Shown: positions 50,265 to 58,786 of the stretch, piece after piece
Layout: the number at the start of each line of letters is the position of its first letter
Position numbering within the stretch: the first letter of the stretch is position 1
Assembly (NCBI RefSeq): GCF_900116855.1
Contig: NZ_UETD01000013.1
Coordinates: 78,956 to 142,955 of the forward strand
From: Ruminococcus flavefaciens
GTDB lineage: Bacteria > Bacillota > Clostridia > Oscillospirales > Ruminococcaceae
Reading direction: 5' to 3'
Length of the DNA stretch: 64,000 nt
Notes under the pieces: generated by a model
Told to the model about the DNA's origin: nothing
What the model saw: only the letters and a program-made list of their open reading frames with translations
Database searches by the model: none
Position numbers and translations under genes: made by a program

Positions 50265-50306
50265 GGCACGGCGTGAAAACCGACAGCAACATTCATATAA
50301 TGCCTA

Positions 50307-50335
50307 TTGACTATATATGAAAAATACTGTATAAT
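50307..50335 (+). promoter_or_regulatory. Promoter of the serine acetyltransferase gene
   Basis: TTGACT, 17-base spacer, TATAAT. Confidence 0.7.
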
Positions 50336-50389
50336 TATATAGGAATAAAAGACATAAGACTTCATATACATATAAGAGGTGAATGGTAA

Positions 50390-51349
50390 ATGCATAAGCT
50401 TGAAAAGGATATAAACGATCTTACGAAGAATATACTTGCCGATTTTGAGGGCAGCAGGACGATAGATGAGGTCAAAGCATACGACCATCCTGATAATGAA
50501 ATAATCGTAAACATTATTGAGTCTCTGAGACGTATCATCTTTCCCGGATACTTCCGCAACAAGAGCTACAGAGTCTACACAGTCAGAAATAACATTTCCA
50601 TGATACTTGAGGACGTCATCTTCAAGCTTATCAAGCAGATATCCATCGTGCTCAGATACGATGAGAAGTATGTTATGCTTGGGGATGAGGAGATAACTGA
50701 CAATGCAGAGCGTATAACCTTTGAGTTCCTCAATAAGCTGCCTAAGATAAGAGAGCTTATCGAGACAGATGTGCAGGCGGCATATGACGGTGACCCTGCT
50801 GCATATAATAAGGATGAGATAATCTATTCCTATCCCGGTCTTTATGCGATACTGGTCAATCGTCTTGCCCATGAGCTGTTTCTGCTCGGAGTGCCTCTTA
50901 TACCTCGTGTTATGACAGAGCACGCCCACAGCAAAACCGGAATTGATATCCATCCGGGAGCTACGATAGGCAGATACTTCTTTATAGACCACGGAACTGG
51001 TATAGTAATTGGTGAGACAACGGAGATAGGGGACAATGTCAAGGTTTATCAGGGGGTTACTCTCGGTGCCCTTTCAACAAGAGGCGGACAGTCGCTCAGA
51101 AACAAAAAGCGCCATCCTACTATTGAAGACAATGTTACGATCTACTCGGGAGCATCTATTCTCGGAGGCGAAACGGTAGTCGGCAAAGATGCGGTCATAG
51201 GCGGTAACGCATTTATAACGCGATCTGTACCTGCCGGCGCAAAGGTAAGCATAAAAAATCAGGAGCTCAGATATAATTTTGATTCTCCTGTTGATCAGGT
51301 GAAAAAAGCTGATCTTGATCCCGAGGAAAGCTGGTTCTATATTATCTGA
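50390..51349 (+). CDS. cysE: Serine O-acetyltransferase
   Basis: 319 residues. The helical N-terminal domain (about 1-180) is followed by a left-handed beta-helix of hexapeptide repeats: 'HSKTGIDIHPGATIG', 'FFIDHGTGIVIGETTEIGDNVKVYQGVTLG' in parts (catalytic His in 'DHGTG'), 'KRHPTIEDNVTIYSGASILGG'. Transfers acetyl from acetyl-CoA to L-serine, the first step of cysteine synthesis. The N-terminal part is longer than in compact EpsC-type enzymes (about 180-230 aa) and resembles the SAT form found in anaerobes. Single-gene transcript. Confidence 0.9.
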   Translation: MHKLEKDINDLTKNILADFEGSRTIDEVKAYDHPDNEIIVNIIESLRRIIFPGYFRNKSYRVYTVRNNISMILEDVIFKLIKQISIVLRYDEKYVMLGDEEITDNAERITFEFLNKLPKIRELIETDVQAAYDGDPAAYNKDEIIYSYPGLYAILVNRLAHELFLLGVPLIPRVMTEHAHSKTGIDIHPGATIGRYFFIDHGTGIVIGETTEIGDNVKVYQGVTLGALSTRGGQSLRNKKRHPTIEDNVTIYSGASILGGETVVGKDAVIGGNAFITRSVPAGAKVSIKNQELRYNFDSPVDQVKKADLDPEESWFYII

Positions 51350-51357
51350 CATGAAAA

Positions 51358-51398
51358 GCTGCGATATATAGCCTTATATCGCAGCGAAAAAAATTTTT
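51358..51398 (+). terminator. Rho-independent terminator after the serine acetyltransferase gene
   Basis: GCTGCGATATA/TATATCGCAGC stem followed by an A-run and TTTTT. Confidence 0.75.
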
Positions 51399-51419
51399 GA
51401 AGAAATTTTCAAAAAAGGG

Positions 51420-51448
51420 TTGACAAATCCAAAATGTCGTGGTATAAT
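51420..51448 (+). promoter_or_regulatory. Consensus promoter of the tRNA cluster
   Basis: Exact TTGACA and TATAAT, 17-base spacer, 45 bases before the first tRNA. Confidence 0.88.
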
Positions 51449-51492
51449 ATTAAAGTCGTCGGAACTGATAACCGATGAACGGAAGAAAAAGT

Positions 51493-51568
51493 GGGGGTTT
51501 AGCTCAGCTGGGAGAGCATCTGCCTTACAAGCAGAGGGTCACAGGTTCGAGCCCTGTAGTCCCCACCA
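51493..51568 (+). tRNA. tRNA-Val (anticodon TAC)
   Basis: 76 bases with encoded CCA. Acceptor GGGGGTT/AGTCCCC (two G-T pairs), anticodon arm TCTGC-CTTACAA-GCAGA, T arm ACAGGTTCGAGCCCTGT. Confidence 0.95.
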
Positions 51569-51575
51569 ATTCTTT

Positions 51576-51652
51576 GGCCTCGTAGTTCAGTTGGTTAGAA
51601 CGCCTGCCTGTCACGCAGGAGGTCGACAGTTCGAGTCTGTTCGGGGTCGCCA
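51576..51652 (+). tRNA. tRNA-Asp (anticodon GTC)
   Basis: 77 bases with encoded CCA. Anticodon arm CCTGC-CTGTCAC-GCAGG, T arm ACAGTTCGAGTCTGT, discriminator G as expected for Asp. Confidence 0.95.
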
Positions 51653-51656
51653 TTAT

Positions 51657-51732
51657 GCGGATTTAGCTCATCTGGTAGAGCGCCACCTTGCCAAGGTGGA
51701 GGTAGCGAGTTCGAGCCTCGTAATCCGCTCCA
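51657..51732 (+). tRNA. tRNA-Gly (anticodon GCC)
   Basis: 76 bases with encoded CCA. Acceptor GCGGATT/AATCCGC, anticodon arm CCACC-TTGCCAA-GGTGG, discriminator T. Confidence 0.95.
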
Positions 51733-51737
51733 AAGAC

Positions 51738-51811
51738 GGCGCTATAGCCAAGTGGTAAGGCGTGGGTCTGCAACACCCTGATCCCCAGTTCAAATCTGGG
51801 TGGCGCCTCCA
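51738..51811 (+). tRNA. tRNA-Cys (anticodon GCA)
   Basis: 74 bases with encoded CCA. Acceptor GGCGCTA/TGGCGCC, anticodon loop reads GCA, discriminator T as in tRNA-Cys. Confidence 0.95.
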
Positions 51812-51812
51812 G

Positions 51813-51841
51813 AAGCACTTGCGATTGCAGGTGCTTTTTTT
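51813..51841 (+). terminator. Rho-independent terminator of the tRNA cluster
   Basis: AGCACTTGC/GCAGGTGCT stem (one G-T pair) followed by a run of six T. Confidence 0.88.
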
Positions 51842-51850
51842 AGTTTACAA

Positions 51851-52001
51851 GCGTTTCTCATAATATGAGAAGCGCTATTTTTATGATATAATGAACGTAA
51901 AACGTTCATTATAATTAATTTAAAAGCCCTTGCAGATGCGCTGATAAGCTCCATGCAAATCGGGCAAAAATATCATAATGCTTCGCTTTTATGATATTTT
52001 T
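51851..52001. repeat. Series of three inverted repeats in the gap before the poly-Thr gene
   Basis: In the 297-base gap 51812-52108: GCGTTTCTCA/TGAGAAGCGC (51851-51875) followed by TATTTTTA, so possibly a second terminator; TATAATGAACGT/ACGTTCATTATA, 12 perfect pairs (51887-51913); and AAAAATATCATA/TATGATATTTTT, 12 perfect pairs (51966-52001). No gene is present. Confidence 0.6.
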
Positions 52002-52048
52002 GTGAATTAGTCTGTGTTCAAAAATGTTAATTTTGTTTAAATCGCAAA

Positions 52049-52077
52049 TTGAATTATCTGTAAATTTGTGATAAAAT
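52049..52077 (+). promoter_or_regulatory. Promoter of the poly-Thr surface protein gene
   Basis: TTGAAT, 17-base spacer, TAAAAT, with GGGGG about 20 bases downstream as ribosome site. Confidence 0.5.
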
Positions 52078-52108
52078 AATAAAAATAAAATATTTAGGGG
52101 GAATTGTC

Positions 52109-53716
52109 ATGGATAAGATCAAATTCAGGCGTTTTCTTAGTGTGTTCACTTCGCTTTGCATAGTCGGAGCGGTTCCTATCGTGACTCACAGAAACAAGCC
52201 TGATGACAATGGGGCACAGGCTGTTACAGATAAGAACAGAGCAGAGCTGCTCGGTATTGACAATGAGAATGAGTATTTTCTCGGCGCTGCTTCACAATTC
52301 TCGGTTTTTTTGCATGATGACTTTTCAGCACACGGTTCTGACTGCGAAGGAAGACTTGCAGCAGGCGGAAATGCCAATATGGGCGATCCAGTATCGTATT
52401 CCGTTGGCGCCAAGCTCGAAGAGGGAACAAAGGCTGCACAGATAGTTGTCGGCGGCGATACCCTTCAGAATTTTCAGCCGGATGAAAAGCGATTTGTTGT
52501 TGGCTCGGAAGGAACTATCAGCGAAGAGATAAAGCATTTTGCCGATGAGAATCAGTGCGAGATATATGTTGGTAAGCTTATTGATTTCGATAAGGAGTTC
52601 GAGCTTCTTCGCGAGAGAAGCAAGTATCTTACGGAGCTTGAACCAAATGCTAACCTTGGTGTAGACCGCTACTATGAAAAAGGCTGGACTATAACTGGCA
52701 ACGATGAAAATCTTAATATAGTAAATCTTGATGAAGCTCAGGCAAAGACCTTCAATGACGGATATATACAGATGGATGTCTATATTCCCGAAGGATCTTA
52801 TCTTGTTATTAATGTTCCGGGTGACGATGTGAAGCTTCCGCTTACAAACCTGAGATTATATAACGACAAGGGTGAGTTTCTCCGGGATTCGGGAGAGAAT
52901 ATGCCTGTTCTCTATAATCTAAAGGATGCTACGAAGTTCAAGTATACGGGTTCGATCCAAGGCTCGACACTTGCTCCAGATGCAGACGGAAGCGGTGACG
53001 AAGGCGGTCACGTCGCAGGTGCTACTATTGCGAAATCCTTTGACGGTGGAATACAGTTCGGTTACTCGGCGTTTAATCCTAAGATGTTGAGCAGTACCGA
53101 AGTGACAAATACAACGACGACTACATCGACTTCAACTACAACCACCACATCAACAACTACTACGACTTCAACTACCACTACCACATCAACAAGCACTTCC
53201 ACTACCACAACAACGACTACCACAACTACAACAACCACAACAACTACCACGACTACGACAACAACCACCACTACAACCACTACAACCACTACAACCACTA
53301 CCACGACTACAACCACGACAACAACAACCACAACAACTACTACCACAACAACGACTACCACAACAACGACGACCACAACAACGACAACCACGACAACCAC
53401 AACTACTACCACAACTACGACAACCACAACAACCACAACAACAACCTCGACTACAACAACCACAACTGCTACCACAACTACGACTACATCAACGTCAACA
53501 ACTACAACCACAACATCAACATCTTCGACTACCACTTCGGCATCGTCAACTTTGACGAATACGACAACTTCGGCTAAGTCGACAACGACAGCCGCAAAGA
53601 CAACGTCCAAGAACGATTCGCCTAAAACAGGTGATAGCAGCGCTTATGGCGCGCTCTCTGTCCTCGGAGCGGCGGCAGCTGTGTTCGTTGTTTCAATGAA
53701 ACGAAGAAATAAATAA
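52109..53716 (+). CDS. Sortase-anchored surface protein: choice-of-anchor A domain on a poly-threonine stalk
   Basis: 535 residues. N-terminal signal helix (about 8-25), then a domain of about 280 residues matching the choice-of-anchor A module ('QFSVFLHDDFSAHGSDCEGR', 'AAGGNANM', 'IVVGGDTL', 'DVYIPEGSYLVINVPG'). From about residue 330 to 495 the chain is almost only Thr with some Ser; 82 Thr codons in a row occupy 53201-53446, using all four ACN codons in mixed order. The C-terminus has a sortase-type signal: 'SPKTGD' in the LPxTG position, a hydrophobic helix and 'KRRNK'. The Thr/Ser run is likely an O-glycosylated stalk lifting the domain from the wall. Confidence 0.87.
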   Translation: MDKIKFRRFLSVFTSLCIVGAVPIVTHRNKPDDNGAQAVTDKNRAELLGIDNENEYFLGAASQFSVFLHDDFSAHGSDCEGRLAAGGNANMGDPVSYSVGAKLEEGTKAAQIVVGGDTLQNFQPDEKRFVVGSEGTISEEIKHFADENQCEIYVGKLIDFDKEFELLRERSKYLTELEPNANLGVDRYYEKGWTITGNDENLNIVNLDEAQAKTFNDGYIQMDVYIPEGSYLVINVPGDDVKLPLTNLRLYNDKGEFLRDSGENMPVLYNLKDATKFKYTGSIQGSTLAPDADGSGDEGGHVAGATIAKSFDGGIQFGYSAFNPKMLSSTEVTNTTTTTSTSTTTTTSTTTTTSTTTTTSTSTSTTTTTTTTTTTTTTTTTTTTTTTTTTTTTTTTTTTTTTTTTTTTTTTTTTTTTTTTTTTTTTTTTTTTTTTTTTTTTTTTTTSTTTTTTATTTTTTSTSTTTTTTSTSSTTTSASSTLTNTTTSAKSTTTAAKTTSKNDSPKTGDSSAYGALSVLGAAAAVFVVSMKRRNK

Positions 53717-53722
53717 TTACTG

Positions 53723-53745
53723 AAAGGCACCTTCGGGTGCCTTTT
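53723..53745 (+). terminator. Rho-independent terminator after the poly-Thr gene
   Basis: AAAGGCACC-TTCG-GGTGCCTTTTA, a tetraloop hairpin. Confidence 0.85.
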
Positions 53746-53799
53746 ATTTGTTGGTAACATTTTTATTTCTCAATACGGTATATTTTTTGTAAAAACCTC

Positions 53800-53828
53800 T
53801 TGAATATTTTCACAGAATATTATATAAT
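53800..53828 (+). promoter_or_regulatory. Promoter of the Rnf operon
   Basis: TTGAAT, 17-base spacer, TATAAT. Confidence 0.65.
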
Positions 53829-53924
53829 ATTTATTGTATGGGCTTTTTGCCCATATGACGTGACTTTTAAGTTTTTGCACAATTATTTACGGCTTATTGC
53901 CGAATAGATACTGAGGAGAATCAT

Positions 53925-55202
53925 ATGAAAAAACTTAACGGTATAAAGCTGAAACACCGTAAAAATACGGAAAACAGCTCTACTGTCGTGTTTCCTGTGC
54001 CGGGCAAGGTCAGGATACCAATGTCGATGACTATGGGAGCACCGTGCCAGCCTTTGGTCAAGGTGGGCGATGAAGTAAAAGTCGGACAGAAAATAGGGGA
54101 TACGGACGCAGCTTTCAGTGCTCCTGTTCATTCAGGAGTTTCGGGAAAGGTAACAGCCATAACCGACTATCGCAACGCCATGGGCGTAGTCTGTAAGATG
54201 GTGGAGATAGAGACCGACGGCGCACAGACCGTATCTGATGAGGTCAAGCCTCCTGTTGTCACTGACAAGGAGAGCTTTATCAAAGCTGTCCGCGAGAGCG
54301 GCGCCTGCGGACTTGGAGGTGCAGGTTTCCCGACACATATAAAGCTCAATCCTAAGGCGGAGATAGATACTCTTATCATCAACGCCGCCGAATGTGAGCC
54401 ATATATAACGGCGGATTACCGCGAGATGATGGAAAATCCCGAGGATATCATAAACGGTATCAATATGCTTAAAACTCAGCTGGGTATCAAAAGAGCCAAG
54501 CTTGCTATTGAGGCAAACAAACCCGAGGCTATAAAGAACTTCACGGCTATGGCTGAGAATGATGATACTATTGATATCATCACTCTGCCTTCATCGTATC
54601 CTCAGGGCGCCGAGAAGGTCATTATCTATAACTCCACGGGCAGGATAGTTAATGAAGGAGAGCTTCCTGCTGACTCGGGAGTTATCGTTATAAACGTATC
54701 AACTATCGCATTTCTCTACCGCTATATGCAGACAGGTATGCCTCTTGTTACCCGCAGGCTTACTATTGACGGGAATGCTGTCGGTGAGCCAAAAAACGTT
54801 CAGGCTGTCATAGGCACATCATTCAGGGAGCTGCTGGAATTCTGCAAGGCGGATATCGACTCTATAAAGAAGCTGATCGCAGGCGGTCCTATGATGGGAA
54901 TGAGCGTACCTGATATAGATATGCCCGTTGTCAAGACCTCCAATGCTTTGCTTGCTATCAACCATTATGATGAGCGCAGGACCTCGAACTGTATACGCTG
55001 CGGAAGATGTGTCAGGGTCTGTCCTCTGGGACTGATGCCCGCAGACATAGACAGAGCGTACAAAATTCGCAACATCGAGGAGCTGAAGCAGCTTAAAGTG
55101 CTGCTGTGTATGAACTGCGGAAGCTGTACATACGTCTGTCCTGCCAACAGGAAGCTGGCGGAGACCAATCAGCTTGCAAAATCGCTCATACCAAGAAAGT
55201 AA
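53925..55202 (+). CDS. rnfC: Rnf complex subunit C (NADH-binding, Fe-S)
   Basis: 425 residues. First subunit of the ferredoxin:NAD+ oxidoreductase that pumps Na+ or H+ while moving electrons from reduced ferredoxin to NAD+. Contains 'GACGLGGAGFPTHIK' (FMN/NADH-binding, about 126-140) and two [4Fe-4S] motifs near the C-terminus, 'CIRCGRCVRVCP' and 'CMNCGSCTYVCP'. Compact form lacking the long C-terminal tail of enterobacterial RnfC. GAGGAG precedes the ATG. Heads the order C-D-G-E-A-B. Confidence 0.95.
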   Translation: MKKLNGIKLKHRKNTENSSTVVFPVPGKVRIPMSMTMGAPCQPLVKVGDEVKVGQKIGDTDAAFSAPVHSGVSGKVTAITDYRNAMGVVCKMVEIETDGAQTVSDEVKPPVVTDKESFIKAVRESGACGLGGAGFPTHIKLNPKAEIDTLIINAAECEPYITADYREMMENPEDIINGINMLKTQLGIKRAKLAIEANKPEAIKNFTAMAENDDTIDIITLPSSYPQGAEKVIIYNSTGRIVNEGELPADSGVIVINVSTIAFLYRYMQTGMPLVTRRLTIDGNAVGEPKNVQAVIGTSFRELLEFCKADIDSIKKLIAGGPMMGMSVPDIDMPVVKTSNALLAINHYDERRTSNCIRCGRCVRVCPLGLMPADIDRAYKIRNIEELKQLKVLLCMNCGSCTYVCPANRKLAETNQLAKSLIPRK

Positions 55203-55217
55203 GGAGGCGGAGAGACA

Positions 55218-56183
55218 ATGAACAAGCTTATCGTTTCGCCGTCACCACACGACGAAAACTATGTTAAAACTTCAACAATAATGCTGAACGTTATAATCGC
55301 GCTTCTTCCTGCATGGGGAGCTGCGATATATTTCTTCGGGCTTCGCGTTATACCGCTGACTGCGGTCTGTATCGGAAGCTGTATATTCTTCGAATACATA
55401 TGCAGACTGCTGATGAAGCGCGACAACACTATCACTGACCTTTCTGCGGTGGTAACAGGACTGATTCTTGCAATGAATTTACCTGTGACACTGCCGTACT
55501 GGATGGCTGTAATAGGTTCTTTTGTTGCTATTGTCATCGTAAAGCAGCTTTTCGGCGGATTGGGACAGAATTTTGCAAATCCAGCCATTACTGCCCGTAT
55601 TGTGCTGATGGTCAGCTTTCCTGCGGCTATGACGCATTGGGTTCTTCCTCTCGGTGAGAAGGTTGATGCCGTATCAGCTGCAACACCTCTTGTACTGAAA
55701 GGTATGACTTCTGATAAGCTTAATGAGATAGGTCAGAGCGTTCCGAGCTATCTTGATCTTTTCCTCGGAAAGACAGGAGGCTGCCTCGGAGAGGTATCGG
55801 CGCTGGCGCTTCTTATCGGCGGACTTTACCTTGCTGCAAGAAAAATAATATCACTTGCTGCACCTGTTTCGTTTATCGGAATCTTATTCCTGCTCAGCTG
55901 GATATCCGGCGAGGACCCACTTTATCAGATACTGGCAGGCGGAGTCTTCCTCGGAGCATTTTTTATGGCTACTGACTACGCCACAACTCCCATAACCACA
56001 AAGGGCAAGATAGTATTTGGTCTTGGATGCGGAATCATTACCTTTATCATAAGGCACTTCGGCTCATATCCCGAGGGCGTTTCATTCTCGATTCTTCTTA
56101 TGAATGTTCTTACTCCGTATATAGAGCAGCTAACAAGAACTAAGATACTTGGTGCAAAGGAGGCTGAGAAAAATGAAGGATAA
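55218..56183 (+). CDS. rnfD: Rnf complex subunit D
   Basis: 321 residues, about nine membrane segments. Carries covalent FMN on a Thr; the expected site is in 'DAVSAATPLVLKG' (about residues 150-162). 'NPAITARIVLM' and 'YATTPIT' are family marks. AAGGAGGCGGAG precedes the ATG; the 3' end overlaps rnfG by 11 bases. Confidence 0.95.
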   Translation: MNKLIVSPSPHDENYVKTSTIMLNVIIALLPAWGAAIYFFGLRVIPLTAVCIGSCIFFEYICRLLMKRDNTITDLSAVVTGLILAMNLPVTLPYWMAVIGSFVAIVIVKQLFGGLGQNFANPAITARIVLMVSFPAAMTHWVLPLGEKVDAVSAATPLVLKGMTSDKLNEIGQSVPSYLDLFLGKTGGCLGEVSALALLIGGLYLAARKIISLAAPVSFIGILFLLSWISGEDPLYQILAGGVFLGAFFMATDYATTPITTKGKIVFGLGCGIITFIIRHFGSYPEGVSFSILLMNVLTPYIEQLTRTKILGAKEAEKNEG

Positions 56184-56700
56184 AGTCAAGCCTACTCTTG
56201 TACTCACGGTAATATGCGTTATCGCATCGCTTTTACTCGTATTTGCCTATGAGCTTACAAAGGATCGTATCGCTGAGCAGAAGGATCAGAAGTTCAGCAG
56301 CAGTGTTGAGGCGCTTTTCGGCAAGACCGAGTGCCGTATCGTTGATCTGAAGTGTAAGTATGACGAGGTAGAGACTATTGCCGTTACTCCCGATAAAAAG
56401 ACTGTTGTTCAGGTCTGTACCGACGGATATTCCAAGGATGGTATAAATATCCTTGTTGGCATAGATGAGCAGGGCGCTGTTTCAGGCATAGAATTCGTTT
56501 CTCTCGGCGAGACACCCGGTCTCGGCTCCAAGGTCAGAGATGAATCTGATTTTCGTAAGCAATTCTACGGACTTACAGCTCCCTCGGAGTCCTTTGATGC
56601 AGTAAGCGGTGCAACTTTTTCGTCCAAAGGAATGAAGCACGCAGTCGATACTGCACTAAATGCATATAACGAAAACAAGGAGGCGATACTCGGTGGCTGA
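56173..56700 (+). CDS. rnfG: Rnf complex subunit G
   Basis: 175 residues: one membrane helix (about 8-28) and an extracytoplasmic FMN-binding domain with the flavinylation motif 'DAVSGATFSSKG' (Thr is the attachment site). ATG 56173 is chosen from AAAGGAGG at 56157-56163; the in-frame upstream ATG-less extension has no ribosome site. Overlaps rnfE by 8 bases. Confidence 0.93.
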   Translation: MKDKVKPTLVLTVICVIASLLLVFAYELTKDRIAEQKDQKFSSSVEALFGKTECRIVDLKCKYDEVETIAVTPDKKTVVQVCTDGYSKDGINILVGIDEQGAVSGIEFVSLGETPGLGSKVRDESDFRKQFYGLTAPSESFDAVSGATFSSKGMKHAVDTALNAYNENKEAILGG

Positions 56701-57367
56701 AAATAAGAATTCACTTGTAAAAGAGCTTACAAAGGGCATTGTCAAGGAAAACCCGACGCTTGTAATGCTGCTGGGTATGTGCCCAACACTTGCCGTGACT
56801 ACTCAGGCTATGAACGGCATAGGCATGGGTCTTGCTACAACATTCGTACTTCTTGGCTCAAATATTGTAATATCTGCACTCAGAAAGGTCATTCCCGATA
56901 AAGTGCGTATCCCCGCGTTCATTGTTATCATAGCAAGCTTTGTAACGCTGATAGGCTTTCTGCTGGAGGGATTCGTGCCCAGCCTTTATGACAGCCTCGG
57001 CATTTATCTTACACTTATCACCGTAAACTGTATAATCTTCGGCAGAGCCGAGATGTTTGCAAGCAAGAACGGTGTCGTGGCATCAGCTCTTGATGCCATT
57101 GGCATGGGAATAGGCTTTACAATAGCCCTGTTCCTTATGGGTTCCATAAGAGAGATAATCGGTGCAGGGCAGTGGATGGGACTGACTATACCGGTTATCC
57201 ATGATGATCCCATGCTGCTGTTCATTATGCCTGCGGGAGGATTTTTCACTCTCGGAATGATAATCGCAGCAGTAAACAAGCTTTCTAAGAAAAAGCCTCC
57301 CAAGGAGATAAGCTGTGAAGGCTGTCCAAATGCGGAAGCCTGCGGAAAGGCAGGTGACTGTCAGTGA
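56693..57367 (+). CDS. rnfE: Rnf complex subunit E
   Basis: 224 residues, six membrane helices ('NPTLVMLLGMCPTLAVTT', 'TVNCIIFGRAEMFASKN'). GTG start at 56693 with AAGGAGG at 56678-56684; the frame is open upstream to 56660 inside rnfG. A Cys-rich tail ('CEGCPNAEACGKAGDC') at the C-terminus is an addition not seen in enterobacterial RnfE and could bind an extra cofactor. Overlaps rnfA by 4 bases. Confidence 0.93.
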   Translation: MAENKNSLVKELTKGIVKENPTLVMLLGMCPTLAVTTQAMNGIGMGLATTFVLLGSNIVISALRKVIPDKVRIPAFIVIIASFVTLIGFLLEGFVPSLYDSLGIYLTLITVNCIIFGRAEMFASKNGVVASALDAIGMGIGFTIALFLMGSIREIIGAGQWMGLTIPVIHDDPMLLFIMPAGGFFTLGMIIAAVNKLSKKKPPKEISCEGCPNAEACGKAGDCQ

Positions 57368-57942
57368 AGACGATCATAGTGATACTTCTGTCTGCGATGC
57401 TGACAGATAACTTTGTTCTTTCAAAATTCATGGGAATCTGCCCGTTCCTCGGTGTTTCAAAAAAGCTTGACAGTGCTGCCGGAATGGGAGTCGCTGTAAC
57501 CTTTGTCATGATATGTGCCACTATCGTTACATATCCGATACATCACGGTATTCTTGTTCCCAACGGACTTGAATACTTGGATACGGTAGTATTTATTCTT
57601 GTTATAGCGCTGTTCGTTCAGCTGGTCGAGAACTTTCTGAAGAAATGTGTTCCGTCGCTGTACAGCTCACTGGGCGTGTATCTGCCGCTTATAACCACAA
57701 ACTGTGCGGTTCTTGGTGTTACTGTACTGAATATTGATAACGGTTTCAGCTTCGGTCAGTCAATTATTAATGCTCTCGGCGGCGGACTCGGCTTCATGCT
57801 TGCACTTGTGATATTCTCAGGTGTACGCAAAAAACTTGAATATGCTGATATTCCCGAGACATTCAAGGGGGTCCCTGCGACTCTCATAGCTGCTTCCATC
57901 GTTTCCGTAAGCTTTATGGGCTTTGCGGGACTGTTCAACTAA
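57364..57942 (+). CDS. rnfA: Rnf complex subunit A
   Basis: 192 residues, six membrane helices, homologous to RnfE with inverted topology ('LTDNFVLSKFMGICPFLGVS', 'ITTNCAVLGVTVLN'). The conserved cysteines in these two segments bind the intramembrane Fe-S centre. GTG start overlapping rnfE by 4 bases. Confidence 0.95.
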   Translation: MKTIIVILLSAMLTDNFVLSKFMGICPFLGVSKKLDSAAGMGVAVTFVMICATIVTYPIHHGILVPNGLEYLDTVVFILVIALFVQLVENFLKKCVPSLYSSLGVYLPLITTNCAVLGVTVLNIDNGFSFGQSIINALGGGLGFMLALVIFSGVRKKLEYADIPETFKGVPATLIAASIVSVSFMGFAGLFN

Positions 57943-57954
57943 GGAGGTGGGGAA

Positions 57955-58755
57955 ATGACTACATATCTTATCCCTGCACTTATACTCGGAGGCTGCGGAA
58001 TACTTGCAGGAGTACTTCTTACCATTGCTGCAAAGGTCTTTCACGTTGAAGTGGATGAAAGGATAGAAAAAATAGGCGAAGCACTTCCACAGGCGAACTG
58101 TGGAGCCTGCGGATTTGCAGGCTGTGCCGATTATGCTGCTGCAATTGTCCAGAAAGGCGCTGCAACTAATCTGTGCCGTCCCGGCGGCGCGGATGCGGCT
58201 GGAAAAATAGCAGCTATACTTGGCACTGCCGCTGCGGAAGTCGTTCCTATGACAGCGATAGTTCATTGCAGCGGAGACTGTAATGCAACTTCTCAGGCAT
58301 TCCTTTTTGACGGAGTACAGTCATGTAAAGCTGTAAAGCGCTTTTACGGCGGAAATGGAATGTGCAAATACGGCTGTATCGGTCTTGGAGACTGTGTGAA
58401 CGAATGCGAGCATGACGCTATAAAGGTAGTAAACGGAGTAGCCAAGGTCATACCCGCGCTTTGCGGCGCTTGCGGACAGTGTGCTGCTGTCTGTCCGAAT
58501 CAGCTGATCTCTATCAAGCCTGTTTCAAAGCATATAGATGTGCTTTGCTCATCGGGAGACAACGGCAAGGCGACAAAGCTTGTGTGCAAAAACGGCTGTA
58601 TCGGCTGCAAGATATGCGAGAAGAAATGTCCTAATGAAGCAATCATGGTCAATAATTTCCACGCTTCCATCGATTACAGCAAGTGTACAAACTGCGGAGC
58701 CTGCATGGCAGCCTGTCCTGCAAAGGTCATCCACAGCTGTGAGGTAAAATCATAA
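57955..58755 (+). CDS. rnfB: Rnf complex subunit B (ferredoxin-type)
   Basis: 266 residues. N-terminal membrane helix, then the Fe-S domain 'LPQANCGACGFAGCADYA', and several [4Fe-4S] ferredoxin motifs: 'CGACGQCAAVCP', 'CIGCKICEKKCP' and 'CTNCGACMAACP', plus the additional group 'CKYGCIGLGDCVNEC'. Receives electrons from soluble ferredoxin. AAGGAGG precedes the ATG. Last gene of the operon. Confidence 0.95.
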   Translation: MTTYLIPALILGGCGILAGVLLTIAAKVFHVEVDERIEKIGEALPQANCGACGFAGCADYAAAIVQKGAATNLCRPGGADAAGKIAAILGTAAAEVVPMTAIVHCSGDCNATSQAFLFDGVQSCKAVKRFYGGNGMCKYGCIGLGDCVNECEHDAIKVVNGVAKVIPALCGACGQCAAVCPNQLISIKPVSKHIDVLCSSGDNGKATKLVCKNGCIGCKICEKKCPNEAIMVNNFHASIDYSKCTNCGACMAACPAKVIHSCEVKS

Positions 58756-58757
58756 AG

Positions 58758-58785
58758 AAAAAGCCGCCTGTCGAGGCGGCTTTCG
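58758..58785. terminator. Bidirectional terminator between rnfB and the anti-sigma gene
   Basis: AAAGCCGCC/GGCGGCTTT stem with A/T-rich flanks on both strands. Confidence 0.8.
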
Positions 58786-58786
58786 T

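Noticed and set aside
51420..51758. ORF across the tRNA cluster
   Set aside because: It reads through three tRNA genes and the promoter; the tRNA structures explain the sequence.
53062..53610. Antisense ORF of 182 codons encoding almost only valine
   Set aside because: It is the mirror image of the threonine codons in the surface protein gene and has no ribosome site.
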